A stretch of DNA of 64,000 nt from Saprospiraceae bacterium (GCA_016717145.1 JADKGD010000004.1:62001-126000), one strand, 5' to 3'. Counted from the stretch's first letter, positions 1-8,447 are shown. Numbers and translations: made by a program. The notes: generated from the letters alone by a model not told the origin.

Positions 1-1
1 G

Positions 2-1633
2 AGTCCGGATAGTAAGTCCATTGCATATTGGCAATTAGATGCAAGTGCCATTAAAAAGTTTTATCTGATTAATAATACAGATAATATTTATGCAACAATA
101 AATCCATTGGAATATCCAAAAGTTGGTGAAGACCCATCTTCATGCAAAGTGGGTGTCGTGACCATTGATGAGGGTAAAACGACCTGGGTGAATATCCCTG
201 GAATGTCAAATCAACATTATATTGTACGAATGGAATTCATCCCGTTTACAAATAAATTATTGATACATCAATTAAACCGAAAACAGAATCAAAGTAAACT
301 TTATGTAGCTGATGCAACAAATGGGACTAGCCAAATAATTAATCAGGAAATAGATGAAGCTTGGATAGATGTTTTTCAAACAGAAGATCCCTATTCAATA
401 GACTATACCAATAATTATATTTGGATGCGACAAAACAAAAGTATACTATGGGCATCTGAAAAAGACGGATGGCGGCATTTGTATGAAATATCAATCGATG
501 GGGGAAAAGAAATTCTCATCACTAAAGGTAATTATGATGTCATTGATGTAAATTATCTGGATGATAAAAAGGGATATGTTTACTTTATGGCTTCTCCTGA
601 TAATGCCACACAAAGCTATTTATATCGCACCAAACTAAATGGGCAGGAAAATGCAGAATTACTGAATGCGACAAATTTAAAAGGAACACATGATTATAAT
701 TTTTCACCGACCGGCCAATATGCTTCCCATAGCTTTTCAAACCATTTCACTAATTTTTCAAGTGAAATAATACATGTAGAAAATCAAAAACCAATCAATG
801 AATCAGATGGTATTTTAAAAAGAAATGAACAACTACAGGAAAAATCAATTACGGAATTTTTCAAAATAACAACCAAAGATGGTATTGAGATGGATGGCTG
901 GATGGTAAAGCCAAATAATTTCGACCCAACAAAAAAATATCCTGTTGTATTTTATGTATATACAGAACCGGCAGGAACTACTGTAAAAGATAGTTATGGT
1001 ACCGGCCAAAACGGGCTTTATATTGGTGATATGCAGGCAGATGGATATATATACATTTCTCTCGACAACCGCGGTACTCCGGCACCAAAGGGTAGAGCAT
1101 GGAGAAAATCAATTTACAGGAAAATAGGCAAAATTAATATTCAGGACCAGGCAATGGCAGCGCAGGAAATATTGAAATGGAATTTTGTTGATCCTGAAAG
1201 GATTGCAGTCTGGGGATGGAGCGGCGGAGGTACTGCAACTTTGAACCTGCTTTTTCAATATCCGGATATTTACAAAACAGGCATTGCCATCGCTGCAGTG
1301 GGCAACCAACTTACCTATGACAATATTTATCAGGAAAGATTTATGGGGCTACCACAGGAAAATTTAGATGATTTTGTAAATGGCTCTCCAATAACGCACG
1401 CCAAAAATTTAATAGGAAATTTATTATACATTCACGGTACCGGCGACGATAATGTGCATTATCAAAATGCTGAAATGTTAGTCAATGAACTAATCAGATG
1501 GAACAAACAGTTCCAGTTTATGCCCTACCCAAACCGTACACATAGTATAAACGAAGGAGCTGGAACAAGTTTACATTTGGCTACCTTATACACAAATTAT
1601 TTAAGGGAAAATTGTCCTCCGGGAGGTAAATAA
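2..1633 (+). CDS. S9B dipeptidyl-peptidase IV-like serine peptidase, 5' end outside window
   Basis: This is the C-terminal part of a secreted DPP IV-family prolyl peptidase that removes dipeptides from peptide N-termini. The frame is open from base 2, and the codons before the first possible start (TTG at 107) encode typical DPP IV N-domain sequence (SPDSKSIAYWQ, then NNTDNIYATINPLEYPKVGE). The gene therefore begins upstream of the window and TTG-107 is not the start. The beta-propeller part runs to about base 850, followed by the alpha/beta hydrolase domain. The nucleophile elbow is GWSGGG (Ser codon 1220-1222), the acid lies in GTGDDNVH and the catalytic His in RTHSINEG. The C-terminus is a normal S9 end without a T9SS sorting domain. 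The family call is secure; the exact peptide specificity is not visible. Confidence 0.93.
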   Translation, partial: SPDSKSIAYWQLDASAIKKFYLINNTDNIYATINPLEYPKVGEDPSSCKVGVVTIDEGKTTWVNIPGMSNQHYIVRMEFIPFTNKLLIHQLNRKQNQSKLYVADATNGTSQIINQEIDEAWIDVFQTEDPYSIDYTNNYIWMRQNKSILWASEKDGWRHLYEISIDGGKEILITKGNYDVIDVNYLDDKKGYVYFMASPDNATQSYLYRTKLNGQENAELLNATNLKGTHDYNFSPTGQYASHSFSNHFTNFSSEIIHVENQKPINESDGILKRNEQLQEKSITEFFKITTKDGIEMDGWMVKPNNFDPTKKYPVVFYVYTEPAGTTVKDSYGTGQNGLYIGDMQADGYIYISLDNRGTPAPKGRAWRKSIYRKIGKINIQDQAMAAQEILKWNFVDPERIAVWGWSGGGTATLNLLFQYPDIYKTGIAIAAVGNQLTYDNIYQERFMGLPQENLDDFVNGSPITHAKNLIGNLLYIHGTGDDNVHYQNAEMLVNELIRWNKQFQFMPYPNRTHSINEGAGTSLHLATLYTNYLRENCPPGGK

Positions 1634-1702
1634 ATTAAGTGTAATCACTCATTTTTTTAGAAAGCAAAGGCAATTCCAAAAACACCTATCGAAGTTCGGA
1701 AA

Positions 1703-1747
1703 GCGTTCATCGCATGTCCGCTGGACACGACGAACGCTTAGTTGTTA
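1703..1747 (-). repeat. Hairpin repeat, copy 1
   Basis: An imperfect inverted repeat. The outer arms GCGTTCATCG and CGACGAACGC pair with one mismatch, the inner arms TGTCC and GGACA enclose a GCT loop, and a tail TTAGTTGTTA follows. Read on the minus strand it begins TAACAACTAAGCG, a few bases after the stop codon of the small minus-strand gene at 1756-2076. Copies 2 (2442-2495) and 3 (8393-8447) are nearly identical and have the same orientation. This copy lacks the distal GTTGAAC box that the other two share. Confidence 0.85.
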
Positions 1748-1755
1748 GCAGCAGT

Positions 1756-2076
1756 TTACCATTTCCACAAAACTGCTGGCTTTTCTGCACTTAAGGCATT
1801 AAAATTTTGTTCCTGATTTGATTCTCCATGACAGTTTGAATTTTGACATGAAATTTTAATATATGATGTTTTTTTATTATCAGAAATATGTCTCCACTCA
1901 AGCAAAGTGTATTCAGCTTCTCTTATAATTAATTGAGATTCTTCATCTATAATTCCGCTTGGCTTTTTGATTTTTAAAGTTGCATAATTGTCGAGTATCA
2001 ATTCTAACATTTCACTATCGAAATCATATTTTGCTCCGAGAATTTCATAACTAATATCTCCAGGTAGTCCAAACAA
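1756..2076 (-). CDS. Small hypothetical protein
   Basis: A 106-residue ORF that I do not recognise. It is acidic in the middle (YDFDSEMLELILDNYATL) and ends PAVLWKW. There is no signal peptide or clear membrane segment in the called frame. The DNA just upstream (2077-2110) encodes a hydrophobic stretch in nearby frames, so the true N-terminus could lie further upstream if an indel is present. The stop codon is followed within about 10 bases by hairpin repeat copy 1, the same arrangement seen for the hydrolase and Fic genes. The first ATG is used as start for lack of better evidence. Coding status is moderately supported by its length and by its cassette-like position. Confidence 0.5.
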   Translation of the reverse strand: MFGLPGDISYEILGAKYDFDSEMLELILDNYATLKIKKPSGIIDEESQLIIREAEYTLLEWRHISDNKKTSYIKISCQNSNCHGESNQEQNFNALSAEKPAVLWKW

Positions 2077-2441
2077 AAAACCAAAAAAGCAAAATGATCG
2101 AGAATAGAAAGCAATATATTTTGAAGGTTTTCTGTAATCTGAATTATATTTTTTCTAAAAGGTTTTCAATCGTCATTTTACGAAATTTTTGATTCGGTGT
2201 TTGAATTACTGCCAAGCTATTTTATCTGCGCACCAATTAAATATTAATGATACAAATTTACTTTTTTTTTTGTACACAAATGACATTTTTGGCAAAACAA
2301 TGTCAGTCAAATCTATGACTTGACATTTCCAAAATACATATAAATATTTTTAACCACACCTGTTTTTACTTTTAATAAAATATGTTTGCCGGCTTTATTG
2401 CCGTATGCTTCAAAGGAAGGAAGGGCTGGCGGGATGGGCAG
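2077..2441. other. AT-rich gap without a gene
   Basis: I see no ORF with protein-like sequence on either strand. The stretch is AT-rich with long T runs near 2255-2270. It separates the small hypothetical gene from hairpin repeat copy 2. Confidence 0.5.
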
Positions 2442-2495
2442 GTTCAACAGTGCGTTCATCACATGTCCGCTGGATACGACGAACGCTTAGTTATT
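2442..2495 (-). repeat. Hairpin repeat, copy 2
   Basis: Same element as copies 1 and 3, with a few substitutions (CACATG for CGCATG, GGATACG for GGACACG). It shares with copy 3 an extra flank beginning GTTCAACAGT at 2442. In minus-strand order this gives a 3' terminal GTTGAAC about 55 bases from the opening AATAACTAAGCG. It lies about 28 bases beyond the restored stop codon (2523-2525) of the hydrolase gene on its right. Confidence 0.85.
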
Positions 2496-2522
2496 GTAGG
2501 CTGGCTTTTTTCTTTTTTATTA

Positions 2523-3392
2523 TTATTTTCGAAAATTCTTGTCTAAGAAGTCATATACCAAATTAAAATTCTCTAATGGTGCAATATGTCCACCTTTTAA
2601 TTTGATATGGGAATAGTAATGTTTAAAATTGTTTTGTTTTAATCGCTTAACTATTTGGTCTGACATTTCAGTGGAAGGCCACTGTTCGTCTTTATACCTG
2701 ATATAAGCAAAACAGAACCATTAATATTTTCAACTTCAATTTCTGCTTTTTAACGGCTTCTTTGTCTTCAAGCTTCATACTGTGTGCAGTATATAAATCG
2801 CCTTTTAGTGCAGGTGATATTGTTTTTAAAGTGGCTGGAACATATGGAACTTCTTGGTTTTTATATGTCCAAGATGATGTATTTGCCGACCATGTAATTG
2901 CTGGGAAACTTACATTTGAAGTTGACAAAGCAATAACACCTTTAAAATCGTTATATCTACTGGCTAAATTCAATGCCAATTCACCACCACGTGAACCTCC
3001 CAATAGTATTATTCTTGATCCATCAATTTTTGGCTGTTTGGCTACAGATAGAATAGAATCACGAATTGCGTCTAATGAGATTCTATCTAAACTTGTAGGT
3101 GTACCGTTTGATTTGAAATATCCAATTGCTAAAACGGCATAACCTTTATTATTTAGACTATCCCGTTTTCCTTTTAAGTAGGTTCTACTCCAGTCATTTC
3201 CTCCGCCTCCGCCTCCAAAAGCTACGACCAAGGGTTGATTTTCAGAATTTCCTAAATACAATACAGATTCGACAATTCCGTGTTGCTTTGAAATGGGCGG
3301 AACATAGGTAAAAACATATGCAATACAGAAAACGCAATACGCGTAATTACAATTAAAGATATTTTTACTTTTTTTGACATTTTATTATTCAT
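2523..3392 (-). pseudogene. Alpha/beta hydrolase (BAAT/acyl-CoA thioester hydrolase C-terminal type), three frameshifts
   Basis: Read across three single-base indels this is one gene of about 285 codons. It starts at ATG 3392 or 3380 with a hydrophobic N-terminal segment (YCVFCIAYVFTYVPP), then VAFGGGGGGNDWSR, the nucleophile elbow LLGGSRGGELAL, and a C-terminal part ISG.KDEQWPSTEMSDQIVKR followed by a GGHIAP histidine motif. The stop is at 2523-2525. The breaks lie near 3369-3375 (A7 run), 2750-2757 (A5 run) and 2700 (GGTAT for GGTTAT). Each is repaired by adding one base. The bile-acid-CoA/acyl-CoA thioesterase-like hydrolase assignment is family-level only. The gene is either decayed or affected by homopolymer undercalls. 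Hairpin repeat copy 2 follows its stop. Confidence 0.75.
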
Positions 3393-3453
3393 TTAAATTT
3401 TTATTTAAATATCAGTCACTGATTTCTATAAATTTTTGATCTATATCAAAAAA

Positions 3454-4088
3454 TCATTTTTCTGCTCTTATTCTTCTTAAAGTTTCTTGTGTAATGCCCA
3501 AATATGAGGATACCATACCTAATGGAATACGGTAATAAATATCGTGATAGGTTTCGCAAAAATGCTGATATTTTTCTTTTGCTTTTGTGAAACGCATTGA
3601 GGTTATACGGTCCATATAATGTCCAAATACAGTTCCCATCGAAAGTCTGGCATAGCGTTCCATTTCAGGGAAGTTGTCAAAAAGAAAAACAAGGTCTTTA
3701 ACATTCAAACAAAAACAATCTGTCTGTTCGATAGTGTCTATGTAGTATATGTCTAATTGCTGTTGCATAAAACTTTTGGGAGAATTAACCCATTCATTTT
3801 CTGCACTAAAATATTCTGTAATTTCTTTTCCATCTTTATAAAATAGGTACGCATTAATCCCTTGTGAATAAAGTAGCTTGTAATGCAAATCTTGTCGGCA
3901 TTATGAATAAGTTCTCCTTTTTTGAAGGTTTTAAAAGATATTCTTTTAGTCAATTCACTTTTTAAAGTGTCGCTAAGTTTAATATACTTTTCAAAGTGGC
4001 TATATAATTCGGTTGTCTGTTCGATTGTCTTTATATTTTTATGGTTAAGCGGTTCGGCACGCTTGCAGCTAACGATTTGTATTGACAA
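3454..4088 (-). CDS. Crp/Fnr-family transcriptional regulator, one frameshift
   Basis: Two overlapping frames join into one cyclic-nucleotide-binding-fold regulator. The first part is FKTFKKGELIHNADKICITS...GLMRTYF and the second FYKDGKEITEYFSAENEWV through to a C-terminal helix-turn-helix (IPLGMVSSYLGITQETLRRI). The switch is repaired by one extra T in the T4 run near 3845. Bacteroidota paralogues of this type usually regulate without binding cAMP; the ligand here is unknown. The start is unresolved: the only usable upstream codon is TTG at 4088, which lies inside the inverted-repeat site at 4067-4164, so the native N-terminus may have been replaced. The protein family is clear despite the break. 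Confidence 0.8.
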
Positions 4089-4164
4089 TGGTCAGTCCCG
4101 ATAGGGCTGACTCTCGTTCAATACTGTGTTGTCATCTGGTTGATTTTATTCTGTCATGTTAGGC
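4067..4164 (-). repeat. attC-like inverted-repeat site
   Basis: Read on the minus strand the site opens with GCCTAAC (4164-4158) and closes with GTTAGCT (4073-4067). These are mutually complementary core boxes close to the integron attC consensus (RYYYAAC and GTTRRRY). Between them lie nested arms: GTATTGA with TCAATAC, then GTCAG with CTGAC, then CCC with GGG around a GATA loop. The site begins about 20 bases after the stop codon of the ORF at 4184-4597, on the same strand. The total length of 98 bp is in the range known for attC sites. No integron integrase is present in the window, so the name is descriptive only. Confidence 0.55.
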
Positions 4165-4183
4165 TTAAATTTATTATAAATTC

Positions 4184-4597
4184 TCACTCATCACTATCAT
4201 TATACCATAAATATATTCCTTTGTCATCAGTAAACAATGTATTATTTCTGATGTAATAAGGTAATTTTAAAGTCCCGTCTAAATTAATAAAGGACGAAAA
4301 AAATTTTACATTAAATGATTCAACATCTTGAGAGTATTGGATTCTTGGGAAAAAAATTATTAACCCTTTTGGTTCATTCTCTCTAGAATACATTTTTTTA
4401 AAATCACCAATTGTAATAGGTGTTATATTAGTTTTATGGAAATGTTCAGTAATACATTGAACATTAGAATCATCTGTCATAATTACAATGATTTTATTAT
4501 GTGAAATATTTTCTCTTTCGAAAAATAACTCAATCTTGTTAATTGAGGTTTCTATTAACTTTATATCAAAATTACAAGAGTCGGTAGAATTCACCAT
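4184..4597 (-). CDS. Hypothetical protein, orphan
   Basis: A 137-residue ORF without a family I recognise. It is rich in Ile, Asn and Phe, with IIVIMTDDSNVQCITEHFH in the middle resembling one beta-alpha unit, and an acidic end (WYNDSDE). No signal peptide is seen. It starts at ATG 4597, only 9 bases after the stop of the methyltransferase stump at 4606-4659, so it sits where the rest of the methyltransferase would be expected. It may have been brought in when that gene was lost. It ends just before the attC-like site. Confidence 0.5.
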   Translation of the reverse strand: MVNSTDSCNFDIKLIETSINKIELFFERENISHNKIIVIMTDDSNVQCITEHFHKTNITPITIGDFKKMYSRENEPKGLIIFFPRIQYSQDVESFNVKFFSSFINLDGTLKLPYYIRNNTLFTDDKGIYLWYNDSDE

Positions 4598-4605
4598 ACT
4601 ATGAA

Positions 4606-4659
4606 TTAAAGTAAGCCGCCAAAGCCTGCGAATAAGTCTACAAATTTCAATTTACTCAT
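4606..4659 (-). pseudogene. 5' stump of a C5-cytosine DNA methyltransferase (17 codons)
   Basis: The start codon at 4657-4659 overlaps the AbiEii stop codon as ATGA. The 17 codons read MSKLKFVDLFAGFGGLL and then stop. FVDLFAGxGG is motif I, the AdoMet-binding loop found at the very N-terminus of C5-cytosine DNA methyltransferases. Everything after motif I is absent and unrelated DNA follows, which indicates a deletion or recombination junction near 4606-4615. The motif is short but highly specific, and both the overlap and its N-terminal position fit a former third gene of the abiE operon. Confidence 0.65.
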
Positions 4660-5456
4660 TTCAGGTTCAGTTTCTTTAAATGTCTTTGCACTTCCCGTTC
4701 TACTTGGTCAAAGTCGGGCAAGTCTTTTATTTGTTCACTCATTGAACTTTGCCAACGACCTTTGTATTGTGGTAATCTTTTAGTTAATTTTTTCGGAAAA
4801 TCTGTGTGAGTTAATTCTTTGCTTTTACACTTTGTTTCGAATTCATTCAAATAAAAATCAACGTCCATTCCGTGTTGTTCCAAAAGATACCAGATGTCGT
4901 AAAAATCACGGGCTTGCATTCTTTGCATCACTGACCGCATTTTTTCCACTAATATTTCTTCCAATGGATAACACCAAAGTTGGTGTTCTTCCATATCAGA
5001 ATAGCTAATGAAAACATCTTTCATTACTGGCTCGAAAACCAGTTGTTCGCTTCTTGAAATGTCAATCTTTAATTGTTTATTATTTCCCTGTCCGCCAAGT
5101 GGGCCGATATAGCTTATGTAAAAGTTAATGCCACCATCTTCGTGTTCGTTATTATCAATGATTTCAAGTGGAATATTCTTCCTTAATGTATTCAAATGTT
5201 TCCCTGAACCATTTAAAAATTTGCTCATTAGAAATTTCATTATTGATTAGGGTAAAATCCAAGTCTTCTGAAAATCGGTAATCTTCAAAGTAGATTTTCT
5301 TTAAAACAGTTCCTCCTTTAAACACGATAACTTTTGAAAGTTGTTCATGTGGTGCAATGCCTTTTAATATCCATGAAAGAATGTAATCTTTTTCAATCTG
5401 CTGGTCACGAACGCCAACAGCTCTTGCTTTTGCTGTATCTCTCCGGGCTTTATCAT
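4656..5456 (-). CDS. abiEii: AbiEii nucleotidyltransferase toxin, two frameshifts
   Basis: Read across two indels this is a full-length AbiEii/AbiGii-type nucleotidyltransferase toxin of a type IV toxin-antitoxin and phage-abortive-infection system. The N-terminus MIKPGEIQQK joins ARAVGVRDQQIEKDYILSW, then VIVFKGGTVLKK and YRFSEDLDFTL. The GG...DLD signature is the nucleotidyltransferase active site. The C-terminal part (EILVEKMRSVMQRMQARDFYD) contains the conserved Lys and RDxYD motif of the family. Frameshifts lie near 5422 (one A missing from an A run) and in 5160-5240. The ATG (5456) overlaps the AbiEi stop by four bases, indicating translational coupling. The continuous ORF from 5240 to 4656 alone would start falsely inside the protein. 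Confidence 0.85.
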
Positions 5457-6274
5457 GTGTAAATGGCAGCTTTAATGGTTTCTGTTTCTAAGTTTTGTTG
5501 AATGCTCCACCGACTGTTGCGTTTGCCAATCTTTGGTAATTCAGTGTCAAGCACTACATAAGAGGCAGTTTTTATTTTATGTAAATCGTCAATAATTTCT
5601 GAATTGATGTCGAGTATTTCCAACAAAAATCCTAAACGTTTTATTACAGCTTGAGAATCGAATTTTTTTGCATAATCAAACAGTATATCGAACTTTATTT
5701 TTTCTTTTGAAGTATAAATTGCCCTCGCTACTTCCACTATACCACCAGCATAGTCAGGTTTGAAGAGGCAGTCTATAAATGTTTTTTCTAAATCAGAACA
5801 AAGCACTTTATTGAAACTATCAATCCATATTTTTTTTGCACCGAAAAAATGTTTGTCGTTGTGATAAATGAATTGAAAGGGAATATTTTTGATTTTTATT
5901 TCCGATGGTCGAATTTGTTTTGAAACAACAATTTGTTCCTTCAAAGAAGGTTGAGTTATCAGATTATGAATCTGCAAAGCGGAATAGTAACCAATATAAT
6001 GTTCCGCATCATTTACCAAGTTTCCCGTAATTAAATGCCAGTCGGGCATAAAATTTTCAGCATTTGCTTCGTATGGTATGATGTAATAAACTCCGTCTTT
6101 CAATCTCATTAGGAGTCCACGCTTTGTCATGTCGCTAAGAAGTTCCCGAAGTGTGCTTTCCTTTGAATCAGGCATTGCGTGGAATGCTTCGCTATAGTCA
6201 AAGCAAGTCTTGTTCTGTCCATTGAAATAGGTTAAAAGTTCGTTTGATTGCGTTGATATGTATTTACTTTTCAT
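5453..6274 (-). CDS. abiEi: AbiEi-type antitoxin / transcriptional regulator
   Basis: A 273-residue protein matching the AbiEi antitoxin layout. The N-terminal winged helix (about residues 10-65: FDYSEAFHAMPDSKESTLRELLSDMTKRGLL and LKDGVYYIIP) normally binds inverted repeats at its own promoter. The C-terminal antitoxin domain includes HYIGYYSALQIHNL and CSDLEKTFIDCLFKPDYAGG. The intact frame and the ATGA overlap with abiEii show a two-gene operon. By family knowledge the antitoxin opposes AbiEii without stable complex formation (type IV) and represses the operon. The direct-repeat pair TTGTCAGGATAAACCTGA at about 6285-6300 and 6369-6386, just upstream of the start, is a plausible AbiEi operator. 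Confidence 0.85.
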   Translation of the reverse strand: MKSKYISTQSNELLTYFNGQNKTCFDYSEAFHAMPDSKESTLRELLSDMTKRGLLMRLKDGVYYIIPYEANAENFMPDWHLITGNLVNDAEHYIGYYSALQIHNLITQPSLKEQIVVSKQIRPSEIKIKNIPFQFIYHNDKHFFGAKKIWIDSFNKVLCSDLEKTFIDCLFKPDYAGGIVEVARAIYTSKEKIKFDILFDYAKKFDSQAVIKRLGFLLEILDINSEIIDDLHKIKTASYVVLDTELPKIGKRNSRWSIQQNLETETIKAAIYT

Positions 6275-6282
6275 AGTAATAT

Positions 6283-6388
6283 TGTCAGGATAAACCTGAC
6301 TACAATGATACGAAAGATAATTTAATATTTTGCCTTTTTGTTTTAAAAAATTATACTTTATAGTTTAATTGTCAGGATAAACCTGATA
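6283..6388. promoter_or_regulatory. Duplicated TGTCAGGATAAACCTGA motif upstream of abiEi
   Basis: The sequence attgTCAGGATAAACCTGA occurs twice, about 85 bases apart (around 6284-6300 and 6370-6386). Each copy is itself a palindrome-like TCAGG...CCTGA, with 5-base arms around a TATAAA-like centre. The first copy sits about 10-25 bases before the abiEi start codon. AbiEi antitoxins are known to bind inverted repeats in their own promoters, so these are good candidates for operator half-sites. The DNA repeat is visible directly; the function is inferred. Confidence 0.6.
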
Positions 6389-6430
6389 TTTAAGATATGA
6401 AACATCATTTATAACGGTGCATTGGCTAAA

Positions 6431-6497
6431 AAGTGGCTCTTTTGGTTTTGCCGAAGCGTTGCCTTTGTGTGTCGGGGCAAAACCAAATGTGCCACTT
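6431..6497. repeat. Long imperfect hairpin between abiEi and the MFS gene
   Basis: The arms AAGTGGCTCTTTTGGTTTTGCC (6431-6452, given as position and key bases AAGTGGC and GGTTTTGCC) and GGCAAAACC...GCCACTT (6476-6497) pair over about 22 bases with one short mismatch. The loop is about 23 bases. The hairpin lies downstream of the MFS gene stop (6627) on the same strand. It differs in sequence from the TAACAACTAAGCG-type repeats. There is no U-tract, so a simple terminator is unlikely. Confidence 0.7.
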
Positions 6498-6626
6498 GTG
6501 CGGCTGGCTAAAATTGGTTTTAAAAAATGCGGGGACAAAAAAAATAAATAACTTGGTCGGCTTAAGTGTCGGCTTACTTGCTGTCCCTTTGTAATTTCCA
6601 AAGCATATCTACCAAAATTAATTATT

Positions 6627-8041
6627 CTATACGACCTGATTAACCAATTTTGCTTCGTTTTCCAAATAGTTTTTTTCCAAAACATCTACGTGTTCAAAAT
6701 GTGTTTTCATTTTCAAATACTGCAATAGTATAACTACTAAAAAGACCATGACAGTAAAAATAAAAAAAATGATTTGCCATCCAAAATGGCTACGAAAAAA
6801 TCCTAAAACTGCTGCTCCTGCAGTCATTCCAAAGTTAGCCAAGGTCATAAAAAAGGTAAATTGTAAGGCAGAGATGCGCTTCCAACAAACCTGCATAGCA
6901 GTAGCGAGTTGACTAATAACAAGTAAGGTATACATTAGATTAAAAATGGCTATAAATGCCGAAACATACATAGCATTTTGCCAAAATAACTTGAAAAAAC
7001 CCATGGATGCGGCGAGTAATCCTACCAAAAAAAGGCAGATTTGAAACATACGTATAGTGCCAAAACGTGCTATAAGGATGCCTCCCATAACCATCCCGAT
7101 TATCCCACCCACCAATTTGGAAGTAGAATAGGTATTGGAATAGGTAACGTTGTTCCAGCCAAGTTCCTGGATGCTAAAGATAGGAAGCATGGTTTCTATG
7201 TAGGTCAACGCACCTTTGGAAACAAATATAATAAGACAAACCAATAGAGTATTGGGTAAGAGAACTACTTTTTTAAAGGAAATGAAGAGCTTACCCCATT
7301 TATCAATTTTGAGCAGGTCCGATTCGGGAGAAGTAGCACCCGATGACCAGGGCATTAGTTTTTCACCTTGCCTTTCCCGCAATAGAAGTGGTATCAACAT
7401 GATAAAACAAATGGAAACAGACATCGAAAGCACCGCAGTAGAAAACCCATATTGATTGATTAGCCAACTCCCCAACGCCAAAGAGATAGATATTCCGACA
7501 GTTTTGGAGCCCCACATAAAGCTATTAGCTTTCCCTTGTTGTTCAAGGGGTACTATATCAATTACCAAACTATCAGTAGCAATGTCTTGGAACATAATAA
7601 AAACGTGCGCGAAAAGCACAGCAGTTATAAGCAAAGTAAGGTTATTCAGAGGGTCTGGCACATAGGCTAAGCCAATAATACTGCAAAAGATGCCAAATTG
7701 CCCAAAGAGCAACCAAGGTCGTCTTCGCCCCATGGGCAAAAATGTAAACCGTTCCATGATGGGTGCTAAGAAGATTTTAAAGCTAAATGGAATCATCACA
7801 ATTGCCCCGTAAGTAGCTATTTCACTGGCTGATTTTCCATTCATTGCCATCCATGCAGGAATCCCAAATAACGTGATACCTTCTGGAATACCTTGTGAGA
7901 AAAATACAAGGCAATAAATGAGAAATACCTTAAATTGGTATGCTCCGCAAGTGGGAAAACGGGTGTTTTTTGAAAGTAACTCGGCTTCATAGTTAAGAAA
8001 GGTGTACCTGTTTCTTTGGTTGTGGGTTTCAAATTGTCCAT
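6627..8041 (-). CDS. MFS transporter, AmpG/acetyl-CoA-transporter-like, one frameshift
   Basis: A major-facilitator permease broken once near 7905. The N-terminal piece (start 8041) reads TNLRYFSFIALYFS, and the continuation in the other frame is QGIPEGITLFGIPAWMAMNG. LYFxQGIPxG is the hallmark of the AmpG/PAT-like MFS branch. MGRRRPWLL is the loop 2-3 motif. About 12 hydrophobic segments span to the C-terminal LVVILLQYLKMKTHFE. The break needs one base removed or two added in TCTCACAAGG, so it is not a clear homopolymer case. The substrate is unknown; relatives move muropeptides or CoA esters. The direction is the same as all neighbours in the block. Confidence 0.8.
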
Positions 8042-8392
8042 TTTGTAAATTTCAAAATAAGTTACTTTAAAGTCAGGTAATTTTATTGGCGTTTCAAATT
8101 ATAATGGTGAGTCAAATAGGCTTGCAACCAACGTCAGTCTGTCTAAAAACTGCCATTTTTGTTTCAAAGGTATCTAATAACGACACACTCAGGTGCATTC
8201 TAAGCTATTTTTATTTTTGAAGTGAAAAAAATGGATTGAAAATATGAGTAAAAAAATTAATAACATAAAATCAACTACATCAGACCTTTGTAAAACCTGA
8301 CACAAAGGATCAGAAAATGAGATAATCTCAAGCGATATCTCCATATTGTATCAAATTCGTTTTTTTTGTTTGGCCCCGCTATTGAAGGTACA
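8042..8392. other. Gap upstream of the MFS gene
   Basis: No protein-like ORF on either strand. This AT-rich stretch must contain the promoter of the MFS gene if that gene has its own. I cannot point to a convincing -33/-7 pair. Confidence 0.45.
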
Positions 8393-8447
8393 GTTCAACA
8401 GTAGGTTCATCGCATGTCCGCTGGACACGACGAACGCTTAGTTGTTA
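8393..8447 (-). repeat. Hairpin repeat, copy 3
   Basis: The same element as copies 1 and 2, including the distal GTTCAACAGT box shared with copy 2. The minus-strand start of the element, TAACAACTAAGCG, supplies the TAA stop codon (8445-8447) of the fic gene, so repeat and gene 3' end are fused. The stem arms are interrupted at one end (AGGTTC in place of GCGTTC). Confidence 0.85.

Noticed and set aside
2762..3142. 126-residue plus-strand ORF inside the hydrolase region
   Set aside because: It lies opposite the hydrolase gene, whose active-site and domain motifs are clear on the minus strand.
6365..6685. 106-residue minus-strand ORF over the 6431-6497 hairpin
   Set aside because: It is open only because the hairpin arms lack stop codons; the sequence overlaps the MFS 3' end in another frame and has no protein-like pattern.
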